From RPQJ01 sp963706755 (GTDB taxonomy: Bacteria; Pseudomonadota; Gammaproteobacteria; Steroidobacterales; Steroidobacteraceae), in contig CAVPNH010000014.1 of NCBI GenBank assembly GCA_963706755.1, positions 1 through 64,000 of the forward strand: DNA of 64,000 nucleotides. Reading direction: 5' to 3'. This document shows, in pieces, positions 8,144 to 17,560 of the stretch (within the stretch, counting starts at the first letter, position 1; every line of letters begins with the position of its first letter). Both the position numbers and the translations under genes were made by a program. Below the pieces are notes generated by a model. It was not told the origin of the DNA. It ran no database searches and saw only the letters and a list, made by a program, of their open reading frames with translations.

Positions 8144-9976
8144 GTGACCGTTGATCCCACCAGACACCTTCGAAACATCGCGATCATCGCGCACGTCGAC
8201 CACGGCAAGACGACACTGGTCGACCAGCTTCTCAGGCAATCGGGGACGTTCGACGCCCGCAAGGCCGTAGTCGACCGGGTCATGGATTCGAACGACCTCG
8301 AGCGCGAGCGCGGCATCACGATCCTGGCAAAGAACACCGCGATCCGGTGGAACGACTACCGGATCAACATCGTGGACACGCCGGGCCACGCGGACTTCGG
8401 CGGTGAGGTCGAGCGCGTGCTCTCGATGGTGGACTCGGTGCTGCTGCTGGTGGACGCCGTGGACGGCCCGATGCCGCAGACCCGCTTCGTGACGCAGAAG
8501 GCGTTCGCGCACGGGCTGCGCCCGATCGTGGTGATCAACAAGATCGACCGACACGAGGCGCGCCCGAACTGGGTGCTGGACCAGACCTTCGACCTGTTCG
8601 ACCGCCTGGGCGCGACCGAGGCGCAGCTCGACTTCCCGGTCGTGTATACCTCCGCGATCCAGGGGTTCGCCACGCACGACCCGGGTCATCGCGGCGGCGA
8701 CATGACGGCGCTCTTCCAGGACATCATCAAGCACTGCCCGCCGCCGGACGTGGACCTCGAGGGCCCGCTGCAGCTCCAGGTCTCGCAGCTCGACTACTCG
8801 AGCTACGTCGGCGCGATCGGCATCGGCCGCATCAAGCGCGGCACCTTGAAGCGCGGCATGCAGGTCACGGTCGTGGATCGCCAGGGCACGCGCGCGCAAC
8901 GAGCGGATCCTCCAGGTGCTCGGCTTCCTGGGGCTCGATCGCATCGAGGTGGACTCGGTGGATGCGGGCGACATCGTGGCGTTCGCGGGCATCGAGGCGC
9001 CGGCGATCTCGGATACGTTGTGCGACCCGGCTAGACCTGAGGCGTTGCCACCGCTCGTCGTGGACGAGCCGACCATCGGCATGACCTTCGAGGTCAACAC
9101 CTCGCCGTTCGCGGGCAGGGAAGGCAAGTACCTCACCAGCCGGCAGATCCGCGAGCGGCTGCTGCGCGAGGCGCTCACGAACGTGGCGCTGCGCGTCGAG
9201 GAGACGGACGATCCGGACAAGTTCCAGGTCTACGGTCGCGGCGAGCTGCACCTCGGCGTGCTGCTCGAGAACATGCGTCGCGAGGGCTACGAGATCGCCG
9301 TGTCGCGTCCGCGGGTCGTGATCAAGGAGATCGACGGCGTGCCGAACGAGCCCTACGAGATCCTCGCCGTGGACATCGAGGACTCGAGCCAGGGCGCGGT
9401 CATGACCGCGCTCGGCAGCCGCGGCGGCCAGCTGCAGGCGATGCACCCGGATGGCAAGGGCCGCGTGCGGCTCGACTACGTGATTCCGGCGCGCGGGCTG
9501 ATCGGCTTCCAGACCGAGTTCCGCACGACCACGTCGGGGCTGGGGCTCCTGTTCCACGTGTTCGACCATTACGCGCCGGTGCTCGACAGGCCGATCGCCG
9601 CGCGCCAGAACGGCGTGATGATCTCGAACGGGCAGGGCAGGTGCTCGGCTACTCGCTCTTCAACCTGCAGGAGCGCGGGCAGCTCATGGTCGCCCACGGC
9701 GACGAGGTCTACGAGGGACAGATCGTCGGCATCCACAGCCGCGACAACGACCTCGTGGTGAATCCGCTCAAGGGCAAGAAGCTCACCAACATCCGCGCCG
9801 CGGGCCGCGACGAGAACATCGTGCTCACGCCGCCGATTCGCTACACCCTCGAGCAGGCGATGGAGTTCATCGAGGACGACGAGCTGGTGGAGATCACTCC
9901 TGCGTCGATCCGGCTGCGCAAGCGTGCGCTCAAGGAACACGACCGCAAGCGCGCCGGGCGCGTCGAGGCGGAATAG
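8144..9976 (+). CDS. typA: Ribosome-associated GTPase TypA/BipA (frameshifted)
   Basis: A translational GTPase of the EF-G/LepA superfamily involved in ribosome assembly and stress adaptation. The GTG at 8144 gives MTVDPTRHLRNIAIIAHVDH with G1 HVDHGKTTL, then ERGITI (G2), DTPGHADF (G3) and NKIDR (G4). C-terminal BipA-specific sequence includes RGLIGFQTEFRTTT and LFNLQERGQL. About 610 residues is normal for the family. The frame breaks near 8895 and again near 9640, where NGQG-K-VLGYS loses one base; the two shifts cancel. The TAG stop lies in the next repeat. These are taken as sequence errors. Confidence 0.9.
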
Positions 9977-10020
9977 GGGACATTCCCCTATTTCGGAAAA
10001 ATAGGGGACATTCCCCATTT
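9973..10020. repeat. RAYT-flanking repeat, left side (two direct units)
   Basis: ATAGGGGACATTCCCCTATT (from 9973) and ATAGGGGACATTCCCCATTT (10001-10020) stand in direct orientation, 28 bases apart, unlike the inverted pairs elsewhere. The first unit supplies the typA stop (TAG 9974-9976). On the minus strand the block encodes the last residues and the stop codon of the RAYT gene (WGMSPIFPK). Confidence 0.92.
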
Positions 10021-10671
10021 AGCCGGTCGCCCCCGGCGGCGTGGGGACGGGAGCATTCCAAGTGCGCTCGACGCATGATCGGACCAGCCCTCGTCGCCGT
10101 ACGGCCGCTGGCCGTTCACGCATGCGCGTAGTGCCTCCAGTTCTCCCTCCGTCTGCGGAGCATTCACATATGACCTCCAGTCCGAGGGCAGCGGCACCGG
10201 TGGGTCGGTGAGCGTCGGGGCGCTGGTGCGGCCCAGTCGCCACGCAAGGCTGCCCCATGGCCACTGCTCAGCGCGCTCGACAAGCCCGGCTCTTAGGGCG
10301 TTCCGCTCGACGTACCGTATGACTGTCAGTAGGTGGCCATCGTGCTGGATCGGGAATGCTTTGTAGCGCCCCTGCCAGACGCGGCCCGAGGTACCGTGCT
10401 CGAGGTGATAGTGCTGACCGTGGGTGGTGAGAAGCCAGTGCATCCAGCGGCTGATGTCGCCGGCCGCCCTGGCCGTCGCGATCAGATGGAAGTGATTCGG
10501 CATCACGCAGCAGGCCAGGATCGCAAGCGGGACTCGTTCCTGCGCCCTGGCGATCAAGCGCAGGAATGACCTGTACGCGCGAGGATCGTCGAACAGCGCG
10601 GCCCGGTTGTTACCTCGGTTGATGAGATGGTAGTAAGCACCTGCGAGCAGTGTTCTAGCCGTCCTTGGCAT
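9988..10671 (-). CDS. REP-associated tyrosine transposase (RAYT, Y1/IS200-like)
   Basis: A 227-residue single-strand nuclease of the Y1/HUH family. Seen directly: an N-terminal AYYHLINRGNNRAALF, the metal-binding HUH motif in MPNHFHLI (H60 and H62), RVWQGRYKAFPIQ, and RYVERNALRAGLVERAEQWPWGS, in which Y120 is the likely nucleophile. RAYTs are known to bind and cleave REP palindromes. This gene has GGGGACATTCCCC palindromes on both sides, and its own C terminus reads into the left one. The start at 10671 (MPRTARTLL) fits the family; an in-frame ATG at 10713 is less likely. It is intact, single-copy and convergent with typA. Confidence 0.9.
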   Translation of the reverse strand: MPRTARTLLAGAYYHLINRGNNRAALFDDPRAYRSFLRLIARAQERVPLAILACCVMPNHFHLIATARAAGDISRWMHWLLTTHGQHYHLEHGTSGRVWQGRYKAFPIQHDGHLLTVIRYVERNALRAGLVERAEQWPWGSLAWRLGRTSAPTLTDPPVPLPSDWRSYVNAPQTEGELEALRACVNGQRPYGDEGWSDHASSALGMLPSPRRRGRPAKWGMSPIFPK

Positions 10672-10721
10672 CAGCCGATCGTGCGCCAGCCGCGCACTCC
10701 TTGCTCCAGGCATTCGTGCCG

Positions 10722-10770
10722 AAAATGGGGACATTCCCCTATTTTCGGAAATAGGGGAATGTCCCCTATT
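10722..10770. repeat. RAYT-flanking repeat, right side (inverted pair)
   Basis: GGGGACATTCCCCTATTT (10727-10744), loop TCGG, then the perfect complement AAATAGGGGAATGTCCCC (10749-10766): an 18-bp stem. It sits 51 bases upstream of the RAYT ATG. Its far edge abuts the TAA stop (10770-10772 on the minus strand) of the GGDEF/EAL gene. Confidence 0.92.
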
Positions 10771-13700
10771 TATGCGGTCAGACGGATGCTCGGGGACTCG
10801 TCGGCCAGCAGCGAGTCCAGCACCTCGACCGGCAGGGGCACGCTGATGTAGTGCCCCTGCGCGTACTGGATGCCGATTTCGGCGAGGCGCACGAGCACCT
10901 GCGCGGAGTCGACGCGTTCGGCGATGGTGCCGATCCCCATCGTGTCGCCGATCTGGGCGATCGCCTCGACCATGCTGCGGTCGATGCGGTCGTGCATGAC
11001 GTTGTGCATGAACTGCCCGTCGATCTTCAGGTAGTCGACCGGCAGGTTCTTCAGGAACATGAACGACGACAGGCCGCTGCCGAAGTCGTCGAGCGCGAAG
11101 CGGCAGCCGCGGCGGCGCAGCTCGGTGATGAAATGGGTCGCCGCGGCCAGGCTCGTCATGGCGGCCGCCTCGGTGAGTTCGAAGCACAGCGCGCCCGGGC
11201 TCAGGTCCGCCGCCGCCATCTCGGCGATGACGTAGTCGAGGAACTGCTCGTCGTTGAGCGTGGTCCCGGAGATGTTGATGCCGAGGGTGAAAGCCTCCCG
11301 CACTCCGGCGTCGGTGCGCCGGTGCGCGAGCCGCGTGCAGGCCTGCCGCACGACCCAGCGGTCGATCGCGGGCATCAGGTTGTAGCGCTCCGCCGCGGGA
11401 ATGAACTCGGCGGGCTGCACCAGCGACCCTTGCTCGTCGCGCATGCGCAGCAGCAGTTCGAACTTCCTCAGCTTCTCGACGCCCGCGCGGATCGGCACGA
11501 TGGGCTGGCACAGGAGAATCAGCCGGTCCTCCTCGCAGGCGCGGTTGATGCGCGAGACCCACTGCATTTCGCGGTGCCGCTCGGGTGCCCGGCCCTGCTC
11601 GTAGGTCTGCACGCGGTTGCGCCCCGAGTCCTTGGCCGAATAGCAGGCCACGTCGGCCGCGCTCATCACGGTCGCCGGGGTTTCCGACTGGCCGGTGATC
11701 TCGCGCGACTCCGATCGAAACGCCGACCTTGAGGACGCGTTCCTGCCAGACGAAGCGGAAGTCGCGGATGGCCTGGCGCAGGCTCTCGGCGATGCGCTGC
11801 GCGGTGTCGGGCGTGCAGTCGCGGAGCAGCACGCCGAACTCGTCTCCGCCCAGGCGCGCCAGGATGTCGGTGGTGCGGATGCGCGTCTGCACGACGCTCG
11901 TCACCTGCTTCAACAGGCGGTCGCCGGCCTCGTGCCCGCAGGTGTCGTTGACGACCTTGAACTGGTCGAGGTCGAGGTACAGCAGCACGTGGCGCAGGTC
12001 CTCGGACTCGCGCGCCGTCTGCAGCGACTCGCCGAGCCGGAGCTCGAACTCGCGACGGTTGATGAGCCCGGTGAGGGCGTCGTGCGTCGCCTGGTAGGCG
12101 AGGGCGCGCTGCAGTCGCCGCTCCTGGCTCACGTCGTGGAAGACCAGTGACCGCGCCGATCAGCCGGCCGTTCCGGTCGCGGATCGGTGCGGCGGAGTCC
12201 TGGATCGAGATTTCCTGGCCGCGGCGATTGACGAGCAGCGGCGGGTTCGGGCAGCTCCACGGCGCGGTCCTCGCGCAGGCAGCGAAGGATCGGGCTGTCG
12301 ATCGGCACGCGGGTCGATCTCGTCCAGCACCTGGAAGATCTCGGACACCGGGCGGCCCGCCGCCTCGGCGGTGGTCCAGCCGGTGAGCTGCTCCGCGACC
12401 GGGTTCAGGTACTCGACGCGGCCTGGGCGTCGGCCGTGAGCACGGCGTCGCCGATGGACTGCAGCGTGACCTGCGCCTTCTCCTTCTCCTCGGCGAGCTG
12501 CAGTTCGGCGAGCTTGCGCTTGCTGATGTCGGCGAGCGTGCCCTCGTAGCCCACGATCGTGCCGTCCGCGTCGTGCACGACGCGCGCGTTCTCGAGGACG
12601 GTGATGACCTGGCCGTCCTGGCGTCGCAGCTGGAATTCGGCGCTGTGCACGCGACCGTCGCGGTGCAGCGCCTCGATGATCCTCTTGCGGTCGGTGGGGT
12701 CCACGTACAGGGAATCAGCGGATGGCAGGCAGAGCAGCTCCTCGTCCCGCTCGAAGCCGAGCATCTTCACGAGGGCCGGGTTGACGGATTCGAGCCGGCC
12801 GGAGGTGTCCGTGCGGTACACGCCCTCGATCACGTTCTCGAACAGGCCGCGATACCGTGCCTCGCTGCGACGCAGGGCCTCCTCCGACTGCCTGCGCTCG
12901 ATGGCGATTCCTGCGAGCGCGGTCAGGCGCCCCATGAGTTCGAAGTCGCGCTTGAGCGGGCTGCGCGGCTGGTGGAAGTAGAGCGCCACGGTGCCGAGCA
13001 TGCGGCCGTCCGAAGAACGGATCGGCGTGGACCAGCAGGCGCGCAGTCCCGCGGCCAGGGCCGGCGCGCGCAGGTGTTCCCACAGTGCATCGCGCGAGAT
13101 TTCCGCGACCACCACCTGCCGCTGCAGGAAGATCGCGGCGGCGCATGAGCCGTTCCTCGGGCCCACCTCCACCTGTCGGAGCCGCTCGAGGAAGGGTGCC
13201 GGCAGGCGCTCGCCGGCGACGCAGCGGAGCAGGTTCGGGGCGGGCTCGTAGAGGCTCACCGTGCAAAGCGACTCGGGCGTGACGTGCTCCGCCGTCTCCG
13301 CGATCGCTTCGAGCGTGGACGGCAGGCTGGCGTTGCCGGCGATGCACTCGAAGACGCGCCGCTCCCCGGCAGCGAGAAACTCGCTGCGCTTGCGCTCCGT
13401 GATATCCGTGATGCTGCCGCGGATCAGGCGACGCCCGGAGGCTGGCAGGCGCACCAGGCGCACCTCGCAGGGGATGTCGTGCCCGAGCGCGTCGCGATGC
13501 AGCCACTCGAAGCAGGGCGCCTCGCCGTTGAGCGCGCGATTGATGTTGCCGCGCGAGACGCCGAACGAAGGCGCTCCGTCGGCCTGCACCGGCGCGCTGA
13601 TCCTCTCGGGCCCGACCGCCAGCAGCTCCTCGCGCGTCATCTTGAAGAACCGCACGGCGTTTTCGTTGCACTCGACGAAGCGCGCGAGGTCGACGTCGAA

Positions 13701-14268
13701 GACGACGATGGCTTCCGGGCGCGTTCTCGACCAGCGTGCGGTAGCGTGCCTCGCTCTCGCGGATCGCGGCCTCGGCGAGCTTGCGCTCGGTGGTCTCGCG
13801 CAGGCACACGATGAATACGTCGCGGCGGTCGATCTTCACCTTGCTCACGCCGAGTTCCGCGTCGAAGAGCGTTCCGTCGTGGCGCCGGCCGCGCGTCTCG
13901 TGGGGCGCGAGGTCGAACTGCGTGTCTTCCATGGACTCGGACAGTTCCTCGAGCGCGTCGGTCAGTGCCGCGCGGCGTCCGAGGGACGGGATGAGGAGGT
14001 CGAGCTTGCGGCCGCGCAGGGTCTCCTCGGTGTAGCCGAAGATCCGCTCGGCGGTGCTGTTCATGGTCTCGATGCGGCCGCTGTCGTCCACCGAGAGGAT
14101 CGCGTCCTTGACGTGGTCCACGATCGCCTGCAGCTGCATTGCCGCACCGCCGTCGCCCAGGGAGGGTTCGGCGCGGGCGACGGGCGCGACCGCTTCCGCG
14201 GGCAGGCGCGTGTCCTGTCCGTGGCTCGAGGGCGCCTCGTTGCGGGCGAGATGCTTGGGCCGGTCCAT
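10770..14268 (-). CDS. PAS/GAF-GGDEF-EAL cyclic-di-GMP signalling protein (frameshifted)
   Basis: A sensor protein of about 1,165 residues. From the ATG at 14268, domains in order are PAS (AIVDHVKDAILSVDDSG), a second PAS ending ITDITERKRSE, GAF (ECIAGNASLPSTLEAI ... LMGRLTALAGIAIERRQ), PAS (GLFENVIEGVYRTDTSG), another PAS near 12400-12200, GGDEF (ATHDALTGLINRREFE, RLGGDEFGVLL) and EAL (FELLLRM in place of EAL, TLGINISGTTL, LDDFGSGLSS, VDYLKIDGQF). GGDEF is intact and the EAL metal and substrate motifs largely are, so either cyclase or phosphodiesterase activity is possible. No transmembrane segment is seen. Frame changes near 13725, 12425, 12350-12140 and 11690 are probably sequence errors. 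Confidence 0.85.
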
Positions 14269-14449
14269 CAGTGCCACACCATGCCGGCCGGCCACATACC
14301 GGGGCAGGCGGTACCGGATACTAGGCGCGGGGCGCCCGCCGCAGATGTGACTCGGGTCGCATTCGGACGGGCCGGGATTCGGCCCGCCGGGCGGAGGGTG
14401 GTGGCTCGCGGGCACGTGGGCCGGGCCGGGGCGTTGCGGGGCCATCCGG

Positions 14450-14455
14450 TACAAT
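14450..14455 (+). promoter_or_regulatory. Possible -10 element upstream of the amidohydrolase/ligase gene
   Basis: TACAAT (14450-14455) is 28 bases before the ATG at 14483 in the divergent gap between the GGDEF/EAL gene and the next operon. No clear -35 is visible. A transcript starting near 14462 would leave almost no leader for the alternative GTG at 14468, which favours the ATG. Confidence 0.3.
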
Positions 14456-14482
14456 TCCGCCGCCGCCGTGCCTGACCGCGCC

Positions 14483-16441
14483 ATGCCCACAGACCATCCC
14501 GACCACCTCCCGGCCAGCCATTCCCTCATCGGGCGCGACGACCCGCCGCCATTCGTGGTGCTCCACGAGCACGGGGCGGCACCGGCGCTGGTGGTCTGCG
14601 ACCACGCGAGCCGGGCCTTCCCCAGGGCGATGCAGCGGCTCGGGCTGCCGCCCCTGCAGACCTGGGAGCACATCGCCTGGGACCTGGGCGCCGGCGAACT
14701 CACGCGGGGCATCGCGAACGCCCTCGACGCGCCTGCGGTGCTCGCCGGCTACTCCCGCCTCGTCGTGGACTGCAACCGGCCACCGTACGACCCTGAGGCG
14801 ATCCGGACCGAGAGCGACGGGTGGGTGATCCCGGGCAACCGGTCCGTGGATGAACTCGAGCGGCGGGCGCGGCTCGGCTGCTTCTACGACCCGTACCACG
14901 AGGCGATCGCAGCCATGCTGGGCGGATTCCGCGCGCGGGGGGTGGTGCCGCTCTTCGTGTCGGTGCACAGCTTCACGCCAAGGATGGAGGGGGGCCTCCG
15001 GCCCTGGCACGTGGGCGTGCTCTGGGACCGGGACGAGGCGTCGGCGCGCCACATGCTCGCCGGCCTGCGCGCGATCGAGGGCATCGTCGTCGGGGACAAC
15101 GAGCCCTACAGCGGCCGGCACCCGTCGGACTACACCGTCGACCACCATGCGGAGGCCCGGGGTCTGCCGCACGTCTGCATCGAGGTCAGGCAGGACCTGC
15201 TCGAGTCGCCCGCGGGCGTGGAGCGCTGGGTGCGGATTCTCTCGCGGCTGATCCGCGGGCTGGTCGGGCGAAGCCGCGGCGCCACGACCCGCCGCATCGG
15301 TAGCGTCATGAGCGCGAGCGAACCCCCGTTCACCCTCGGCATCGAGGAGGAGTACCTGCTCGTGGACCGCGAGACCGGGGCCGTCGCAAGCGATCCACCG
15401 GCAAGGCTCTTCGACGACCTGCACGAGCGCACTGCGGGGCGCGCGTTCCCGGAGTTCCTGCGCGCGCAGATCGAGGTCGCGACACCCGTGTGCCGCTCGG
15501 TCGGCGAGGCGCGCATCCAGCTCGGCGAGCTGCGCCGCGCCGTGGTCGAGGAGAGCGCCAGGCACGGGCTCGCGCCGATCGCGGCGTCGAGTCACCCGTT
15601 CTCGCTCACCGCGACGCAGAAACGCACCGACAAGGAGCGCTACGTGGCGCTCATGGAGGAGATGCAGGGGGCGGCGCGGCGCCTGATGGTCTGCGGCCTG
15701 CATGTCCACGTCGGATTCGACGACGACGAGGTTCGCATCGACCTGCTGAACCAGCTCACGTACTTCCTGCCGCACCTGCTGGCGCTGTCCTGCAGTTCGC
15801 CGTTCTGGGAGGGCGAGCGCACCGGTCTCATGTCCTTCCGGCTCATGATCTTCAACGGCGTGCCGCGCACCGGGCTGCCGGAGCACTTCTCGAGCTGGGG
15901 CGAGTACCGCAGGCACACGGACATCCTGGTCGAGACCGGCATCATCGCCGACACCTCGCGGATCTGGTGGGACCTGCGCCCGAGCCTGCGCTACCCGACG
16001 CTCGAGACGCGGGTCATGGACTGCTGCACGCGCATGGAGGACGCGCTTTCGCTCGCGGCGCTCAACCAGTGCCTGCTGCGCATGCTCCACCGGCTGCGCC
16101 GCGCGAACCAGCGCTGGCGGATGTACTCGCACCTGCTCCTGGGCGAAAATCGCTGGCGCGCGATGCGCTACTCGTTCGACGCCGGCCTGCTCGACCTCGG
16201 CAAGAAGCGCATCGTCCCGTTCGCAGAACTGCTCGAGGAACTGATCGAGCTGGTCCGCGAGGACGCCGAGGCGCTCGGCTGCGTGGCGGAGGTCGAGGGG
16301 CTGCGCGGGATCCTCGAGCGCGGCACGAGCGCGCACCGGCAGATCGCGGTGTACGAAGGCGCGCTCGCGGCGGGTGCTTCGGAGCCCGACGCACTCAAGG
16401 CCGTGGTGGACTGGCTGGTCGAGGAGACGGCGCGGATATGA
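14483..16441 (+). CDS. N-formylglutamate amidohydrolase joined in frame to a YbdK-like carboxylate-amine ligase
   Basis: One open frame of 652 residues. Residues 1-275 are an N-formylglutamate amidohydrolase-like domain (LVVCDHASRAFPRAM, LVVDCNRPPYDP, SVHSFTPRM, HHAEARGLPHVCIEVRQDL). From M276 (ATG 15308) to the end is a complete GCS2/YbdK-type glutamate-cysteine ligase-like enzyme (TLGIEEEYLLVDRETG, GLHVHVGFDDDEVR, RYPTLETRVMDCC), 377 residues, the normal length of a stand-alone YbdK. These are usually separate adjacent genes. A TAG in the +1 frame at 15301-15303 sits just before the ligase ATG, so one indel in the first gene could create the fusion artificially. Both activities concern gamma-glutamyl or formyl-glutamate chemistry. 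An upstream GTG at 14468 is an alternative start. Confidence 0.8.
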   Translation: MPTDHPDHLPASHSLIGRDDPPPFVVLHEHGAAPALVVCDHASRAFPRAMQRLGLPPLQTWEHIAWDLGAGELTRGIANALDAPAVLAGYSRLVVDCNRPPYDPEAIRTESDGWVIPGNRSVDELERRARLGCFYDPYHEAIAAMLGGFRARGVVPLFVSVHSFTPRMEGGLRPWHVGVLWDRDEASARHMLAGLRAIEGIVVGDNEPYSGRHPSDYTVDHHAEARGLPHVCIEVRQDLLESPAGVERWVRILSRLIRGLVGRSRGATTRRIGSVMSASEPPFTLGIEEEYLLVDRETGAVASDPPARLFDDLHERTAGRAFPEFLRAQIEVATPVCRSVGEARIQLGELRRAVVEESARHGLAPIAASSHPFSLTATQKRTDKERYVALMEEMQGAARRLMVCGLHVHVGFDDDEVRIDLLNQLTYFLPHLLALSCSSPFWEGERTGLMSFRLMIFNGVPRTGLPEHFSSWGEYRRHTDILVETGIIADTSRIWWDLRPSLRYPTLETRVMDCCTRMEDALSLAALNQCLLRMLHRLRRANQRWRMYSHLLLGENRWRAMRYSFDAGLLDLGKKRIVPFAELLEELIELVREDAEALGCVAEVEGLRGILERGTSAHRQIAVYEGALAAGASEPDALKAVVDWLVEETARI

Positions 16442-17475
16442 CCCAGCAGATTGAAAATGGGGACATTCCCCTATTTCGCCGAGAAATAGGGGAATGTCCC
16501 CATTTTCTGGACCGGCGGATTTCCGTGGCGCCGATGATGGATTACACGGACCGTCACTGCCGCTACCTGCACCGGCTGCTGAGCCCGGGCGCGCTGCTCT
16601 ACACGGAGATGGTGGCCGCGCTTGCACTGGTGCACGGCAACCTCGATCGGCTGCTCGGCTTCGACCCGGGGGAGTCGCCGGTTGCGCTGCAGGTCGGCGG
16701 TTCCGATCCCGCGCTGCTCGCGCGGGCGGCGAAGCTCGGCGAGGAGCGCGGCTACGCGGAGATCAACCTGAATGTCGGCTGCCCGAGCGACCGGGTCCAG
16801 GAAGGGAATTTCGGCGCGTGCCTGATGGCCGAGCCGGCCCTCGTGTCCGACTGCCTGGGCGCGATGCGCGATGTCGTCCGCGTGCCGGTCACGATCAAGT
16901 GCCGAATCGGCATCGACGAGCTCGACGACTACGGCTTCTTCGATCATTTCGTGCAGACGGTGCGCCGCTCCGGCGTTAGCGTGTTCATCGTCCACGCGCG
17001 CAAGGCGATCCTCGAGGGATTGACGCCGAAGGAGAATCGCGAGATTCCGCCGCTGCGCTACGAAATGGTGGCGCGCCTGAAGCGCGAGAACCCGGAACTG
17101 ACGGTGATCCTGAACGGCGGCCTGAAGACCGTCGCACAGGTGCGCGAGTGGTGGGGCCAGTGCGACGGCGTCATGCTGGGGCGGCAGGCATACCAGGAGC
17201 CGTACATGCTCGCGGAGCTGCACCGCGAATTCGTCGACGGCACCTGGACGCTGCCGACCCGCGACGAAGTGATCATGAAGTACGCTGCTTACGTCGAGCG
17301 CATGCTGGGCGAGGGACACCGACTGCCGCTGATGTTGCGACCGCTGCACGGGCTCTACGCCGGGTTCGCGGGTGCAAGGTCGTGGCGGCGCTTCCTGTCG
17401 GAGCAGGGCAGTCGCCCGGGGGCGGGCGCCGAGGTGCTGCTCGAGTCGCTGCGCGTGTTCCAGCGCGCGGCGTGA
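16438..17475 (+). CDS. dusA: tRNA-dihydrouridine synthase A
   Basis: An FMN- and NADPH-dependent enzyme that reduces uridines in the tRNA D-loop. Recognised by SVAPMMDYTDRHCRYLHRLL, LYTEMVAALALVHGN, ALQVGGSDPALL, INLNVGCPSDRVQEGNFGAC with the catalytic Cys, TIKCRIGID and FIVHARKAILEGLTPKENR, a DusA-type signature. The ATG at 16438 overlaps the preceding TGA, but the first 24 codons then run through a palindromic repeat. A GTG at 16525, preceded by GGCGGA, would begin at VAPMMD and is the alternative start. The remainder matches the usual family length, and the frame is clean throughout. Confidence 0.92.
   Translation: MTQQIENGDIPLFRREIGECPHFLDRRISVAPMMDYTDRHCRYLHRLLSPGALLYTEMVAALALVHGNLDRLLGFDPGESPVALQVGGSDPALLARAAKLGEERGYAEINLNVGCPSDRVQEGNFGACLMAEPALVSDCLGAMRDVVRVPVTIKCRIGIDELDDYGFFDHFVQTVRRSGVSVFIVHARKAILEGLTPKENREIPPLRYEMVARLKRENPELTVILNGGLKTVAQVREWWGQCDGVMLGRQAYQEPYMLAELHREFVDGTWTLPTRDEVIMKYAAYVERMLGEGHRLPLMLRPLHGLYAGFAGARSWRRFLSEQGSRPGAGAEVLLESLRVFQRAA
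16454..16506. repeat. RAYT-type palindrome, 24-bp perfect stem
   Basis: Arms 16454-16477 and 16483-16506 are perfect reverse complements over 24 bases with loop GCCGA. The unit carries AAAATGGGG at its outer ends instead of AAATAGGGG, so it lacks the usual TAG and is open in the dusA frame, where it encodes GDIPLFRREIGECPHF. It lies directly after the ligase stop and across the putative dusA N terminus. Confidence 0.92.
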
Positions 17476-17496
17476 GGACGGGTCGGCCGGCGTCTG

Positions 17497-17502
17497 TATA
17501 AT
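17497..17502 (+). promoter_or_regulatory. Possible -10 element of the cyclase gene
   Basis: TATAAT (17497-17502) follows the dusA stop by 22 bases and precedes the cyclase ATG by 58. The -35 position (about 17474-17479) is a poor match. It suggests separate transcription of the cyclase gene. Confidence 0.35.
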
Positions 17503-17560
17503 CGTCCGACGGCCACCATTGGCCGCAGTCGTTCACGCCGGGGATCCGCGGCCGCCGCAG

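Noticed and set aside
8890..9650. Programmed frameshifting in typA
   Set aside because: No slippery heptamer or downstream structure typical of programmed shifts; two breaks cancel out and similar breaks occur in a dozen unrelated genes.
9973..10770. Classical insertion sequence with terminal inverted repeats
   Set aside because: The nuclease is a RAYT, which is not flanked by IS-type terminal inverted repeats and target duplications; flanking palindromes are of the REP type and also occur elsewhere without the gene.
14321..16627. Minus-strand open frame of 768 codons opposite the amidohydrolase/ligase gene
   Set aside because: No family motifs; composition typical of antisense shadows in GC-rich DNA; the plus strand encodes two recognisable enzymes.
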